24,219 nucleotides of DNA from Betaproteobacteria bacterium (lineage in GTDB: Bacteria; Pseudomonadota; Gammaproteobacteria; Burkholderiales; Burkholderiaceae_E): positions 1 to 24,219 of the forward strand of contig RFPW01000011.1 of NCBI GenBank assembly GCA_009925965.1, written 5' to 3'. Positions 21,949-24,219 of the stretch are shown one piece after another. The notes under the pieces were generated by a model. It did not search any database. It was not told the DNA's origin and worked only from the letters and a program-made list of their open reading frames with translations. The position numbers were made by a program, and so were the translations under genes. How positions within the stretch are numbered: the first letter of the stretch is position 1; every line of letters begins with the position of its first letter.

Positions 21949-24130
21949 GACCAGCCGCGCCAAAATTGATCTGGACTCGGGCGTCACTCCCCGTTCCCTC
22001 GTAGGCCACTACGACCCCTTCACCGAACTTCGCGTGCTTGAGGGTCTGTCCGATACGGAACGGCGCACCAGAAGCCGCCGTGCGGCCATCGCTGCCATAG
22101 CCCCCGCTCCAAACGCCCGCTGCGCCCTGCTGTGCGGCCTGCTGTGTTCCCTTGGTGCGCCAGGCATTTCCACCACTTTCCCAGGCCCCACCCCAGCCTT
22201 CTCGCGTGGCCCGCAAGCCGTTGCGGGGTGTCAGCCACTTGAGGGCACCATCGGGGAGTTCATCGATGAATCTCGACCGCAGGTGATAACGGGTCTGCCC
22301 ATGCAAGAGACGCGTTTGCGCAAAGGACAAATACAGACGCTGGCGTGCCCTGGTCATCGCGACGTACATCAGTCGGCGCTCTTCCTCGAGACCCGAAGGT
22401 TCGTTGGCTGAATTCTCGTGCGGGAAAAGGCCTTCTTCCAGGCCCGTCACAAACACTGCATTGAATTCGAGGCCTTTCGCCGAGTGGACGGTCATCAGCT
22501 GCAAGGCATCGGTGCCCTCGCCGGCCTGATTTTCACCAGACTCCAGCGAGGCGTGAGCAAGAAATGCCGCCAACAAAGACAATGGGGCATCGGAGTCCTC
22601 CGCAGGTGGATCGCCAAGAAATGCAATCGCGGCATTCACCAATTCACGGAGGTTATCGATCCGCTCTTCGCCGTCACGCTCGGCCGTGTAGTGCGCCAAG
22701 AGCTGACTGCGCTCAGTCACCTGTTCAACCAGTTCGGGCAATTCGAGGCGGAGGCTATCGTTCTGCAACGCATCCATCAGAGCGACAAATGCGGCCAGCC
22801 GCCCCCCCATGGCCTTGGCCGCTTCGTAGAGCGAGCAACCCCGCGCGCGCGCGGCATCCTGCAATTGCTCGATCGATCGGGCACCGATCCCGCGGGTCGG
22901 AAAATTCACCACCCGCAAAAATGCGCCGTCATCGGCCGGGTTTTCGATCAGGCGCAGATAGGCCAGCGCATGCTTGATTTCAGCCCGCTCAAAAAAGCGT
23001 AAACCGCCATAGACCCGATAGGGCATCCCCGCGGCAAACAAGGCATGTTCAAGCACTCTCGACTGGGCGTTTGATCGGTACAGCAGAGCGATATCGGCCC
23101 GCATCCAACCGTCCCGCACGAGACTGCGTACCTCTTCCACGATCCATTGGGCTTCGTCCTGATCGCTCAAGGCCTCCCGAACCCGAACCGGTTCACCGAC
23201 CCCAGCCTCAGTCCACAGTTGCTTCCCCAGGCGATTGGCATTGCGCTGAATCAACTCATTCGCGCAATCCAGAATATGCCCAAAAGAACGGTAATTCTGT
23301 TCAAGACGGATCAGGTTTGGGGTTTGAAAATCGCGCTCGAACGCAGCCATGTTGCCCACATTGGCGCCCCGGAATGCGTAGATCGACTGATCGTCATCAC
23401 CAACCGCAAACACCGCTGCGCCCGGACCTGCCAACAATCGAATCCAGCGGTACTGCAGCGTATTGGTGTCCTGAAATTCATCGACCAGCAAGTGCCGAAA
23501 CCGCGACTGATAGTGATTGCATAACGCGGGCTGGGCCTGAAGCAATTCGAAGGATCGAAGCAGCAGTTCGGCAAAGTCGACTACCCCTTCGCGCCGGCAC
23601 TGCTCGTCATAGGCCGCATAGAGTTCGGCCATGCGCTGGTCATACGCCGTCGGCGCCTCGAGGGACGAGGCTCGCAGGCCCTGCTCCTTGGCATTGTTGA
23701 TGAACCACTGCACCTGACGCGGTGGGTACTTTTCGTCATCGACATTGAGCGCACGCAGGACCCGCTTGACGGCCCCGAGCTGATCCTGAGAGTCAAGAAT
23801 CTGAAAGCTCGCCGGGAGCCCTGCATCCTGGTGATGCGCACGCAGCATCCGGTTACAAAGGCCATGGAAGGTCCCGATCCAGATCCGACGGGCGTCCAGG
23901 GGCAACATCGCGGTGAGTCGAGTCACCATCTCACGCGCCGACTTGTTGGTAAAGGTGACGGCCAGGATGCCGGCTGGGCCAACCTGACCAGTCGCCAATA
24001 ACCAGGCAATCCGGGTGGTCAGGACGCGGGTCTTGCCGCTGCCGGCACCGGCCAGAATGAGCGCATGTTGCGGCGGGAGTGTGACCGCTGCGAGCTGGCG
24101 GTCATTGAGATTCGCGAGGAGATCGGCCAT
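21896..24130 (-). CDS. uvrD: UvrD/Rep/PcrA family DNA helicase
   Basis: This 744-residue superfamily 1A 3'-5' helicase is likely UvrD, which removes the incised strand in nucleotide excision and mismatch repair. It has the Q motif LNDRQLAAV (Q12), Walker A GAGSGKT (28-34), motif Ia TFTNKSAREM, Walker B LLVDEFQDTN (D217, E218), motif III GDDDQSIYAFRGA (244-256), motif IV QNYRS (278-282), motif V TVHSAKGLEF (547-556) and motif VI YVAMTRAR (589-596). A Gly/Ala-rich linker leads to the Tudor-like C-terminal domain FRIGQTLKHAKFGEGVVVAY, which binds RNA polymerase in PcrA and UvrD. This tail and the overall size favour UvrD over Rep. The 3' end overlaps the convergent membrane protein gene by 53 bases. 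Confidence 0.95.
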   Translation of the reverse strand: MADLLANLNDRQLAAVTLPPQHALILAGAGSGKTRVLTTRIAWLLATGQVGPAGILAVTFTNKSAREMVTRLTAMLPLDARRIWIGTFHGLCNRMLRAHHQDAGLPASFQILDSQDQLGAVKRVLRALNVDDEKYPPRQVQWFINNAKEQGLRASSLEAPTAYDQRMAELYAAYDEQCRREGVVDFAELLLRSFELLQAQPALCNHYQSRFRHLLVDEFQDTNTLQYRWIRLLAGPGAAVFAVGDDDQSIYAFRGANVGNMAAFERDFQTPNLIRLEQNYRSFGHILDCANELIQRNANRLGKQLWTEAGVGEPVRVREALSDQDEAQWIVEEVRSLVRDGWMRADIALLYRSNAQSRVLEHALFAAGMPYRVYGGLRFFERAEIKHALAYLRLIENPADDGAFLRVVNFPTRGIGARSIEQLQDAARARGCSLYEAAKAMGGRLAAFVALMDALQNDSLRLELPELVEQVTERSQLLAHYTAERDGEERIDNLRELVNAAIAFLGDPPAEDSDAPLSLLAAFLAHASLESGENQAGEGTDALQLMTVHSAKGLEFNAVFVTGLEEGLFPHENSANEPSGLEEERRLMYVAMTRARQRLYLSFAQTRLLHGQTRYHLRSRFIDELPDGALKWLTPRNGLRATREGWGGAWESGGNAWRTKGTQQAAQQGAAGVWSGGYGSDGRTAASGAPFRIGQTLKHAKFGEGVVVAYEGTGSDARVQINFGAAGLKWLALAVAKLEPYPDK

Positions 24131-24150
24131 CCCGAGATTCTACGCAGGGC

Positions 24151-24219
24151 TTAGCTGCGCAGTATCATGGGCTGTTGCTCCAACACGAACCGATCGGGTG
24201 CCGCGCGCATTCGATGCAC
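24151..24219 (-). CDS. Possible C-terminal tail of an upstream gene (partial)
   Basis: On the minus strand the frame is open from the window edge to TAA at 24153-24151, giving 22 residues that end APDRFVLEQQPMILRS. The look is protein-like, and the position, 20 bases upstream of the helicase ATG on the same strand, would make an operon with it. The stretch is too short to name or to confirm. A plus-strand frame from ATG 24171 is also open to the edge, but its residues look less natural. Confidence 0.35.
   Translation of the reverse strand: MHRMRAAPDRFVLEQQPMILRS

Noticed and set aside
24133..24160. Short hairpin (CGCAG/CTGCG) upstream of the helicase gene
   Set aside because: Only five pairs and no T-run, so it is within chance for this base composition.

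Overview
This window looks like a chromosomal core region of a betaproteobacterium, most likely in or near the order Burkholderiales. The DNA is GC-rich (near 60% by eye). It carries several markers common in that group: EarP next to an EF-P with Arg32, a DUF3579 gene divergent from argD, a BPSS1780-type membrane protein beside thrB, a Rieske protein next to ispA-dxs-folE2, and the APH-fold type of homoserine kinase. Taxonomy is inferred from gene content and protein style only. I saw no IS element, CRISPR array, rRNA or tRNA, and no gap above about 160 bases. The window is very dense: many genes overlap by 1-11 bases in the same direction, and two pairs run into each other tail to tail.

Layout. 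1-2503 (+): 3' part of adk, a KTSC-domain protein, earP and efp. 2520-2822 (-): DUF3579. 2907-5065 (+): argD-argF. 5099-5779 (-): an ECF-type sigma factor, divergent from 5895-8107 (+), an OmpR-type response regulator and its histidine kinase. 8171-10585 (+): argG, yajQ and an unrecognised protein. 10557-14303 (-): ispA, dxs and folE2 in one operon, with folE2 broken by a 4-base tandem duplication. 14399-16358 (+): Rieske oxygenase and a rhodanese. 16364-20040 (-): polA and a ZIP metal transporter. 20193-21948 (+): thrB and a six-helix membrane protein. 21896-24130 (-): a UvrD-family helicase. 24151-24219 (-): possible tail of another gene.

How the genes work together. EarP rhamnosylates Arg32 of the EF-P encoded next door, which rescues ribosomes stalled on polyproline. 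ArgD, ArgF and ArgG make up part of the route from acetylated glutamate intermediates to argininosuccinate, but a sigma factor and two-component pair separate argG from argDF. Dxs starts the MEP pathway and IspA makes farnesyl diphosphate. FolE2 would open folate synthesis. PolA and the UvrD-like helicase are repair and replication enzymes.

The most notable observation is folE2. A tandem ATGA at 10744-10751 puts the last quarter of the protein in another frame. Removing one copy restores a clean 266-residue FolE2. The break lies at a predicted metal-ligand glutamate and creates an overlapping stop and start. The gene is therefore either freshly broken or possibly read as two polypeptides. I found no strong evidence for a wholly new defence or mobile system here.
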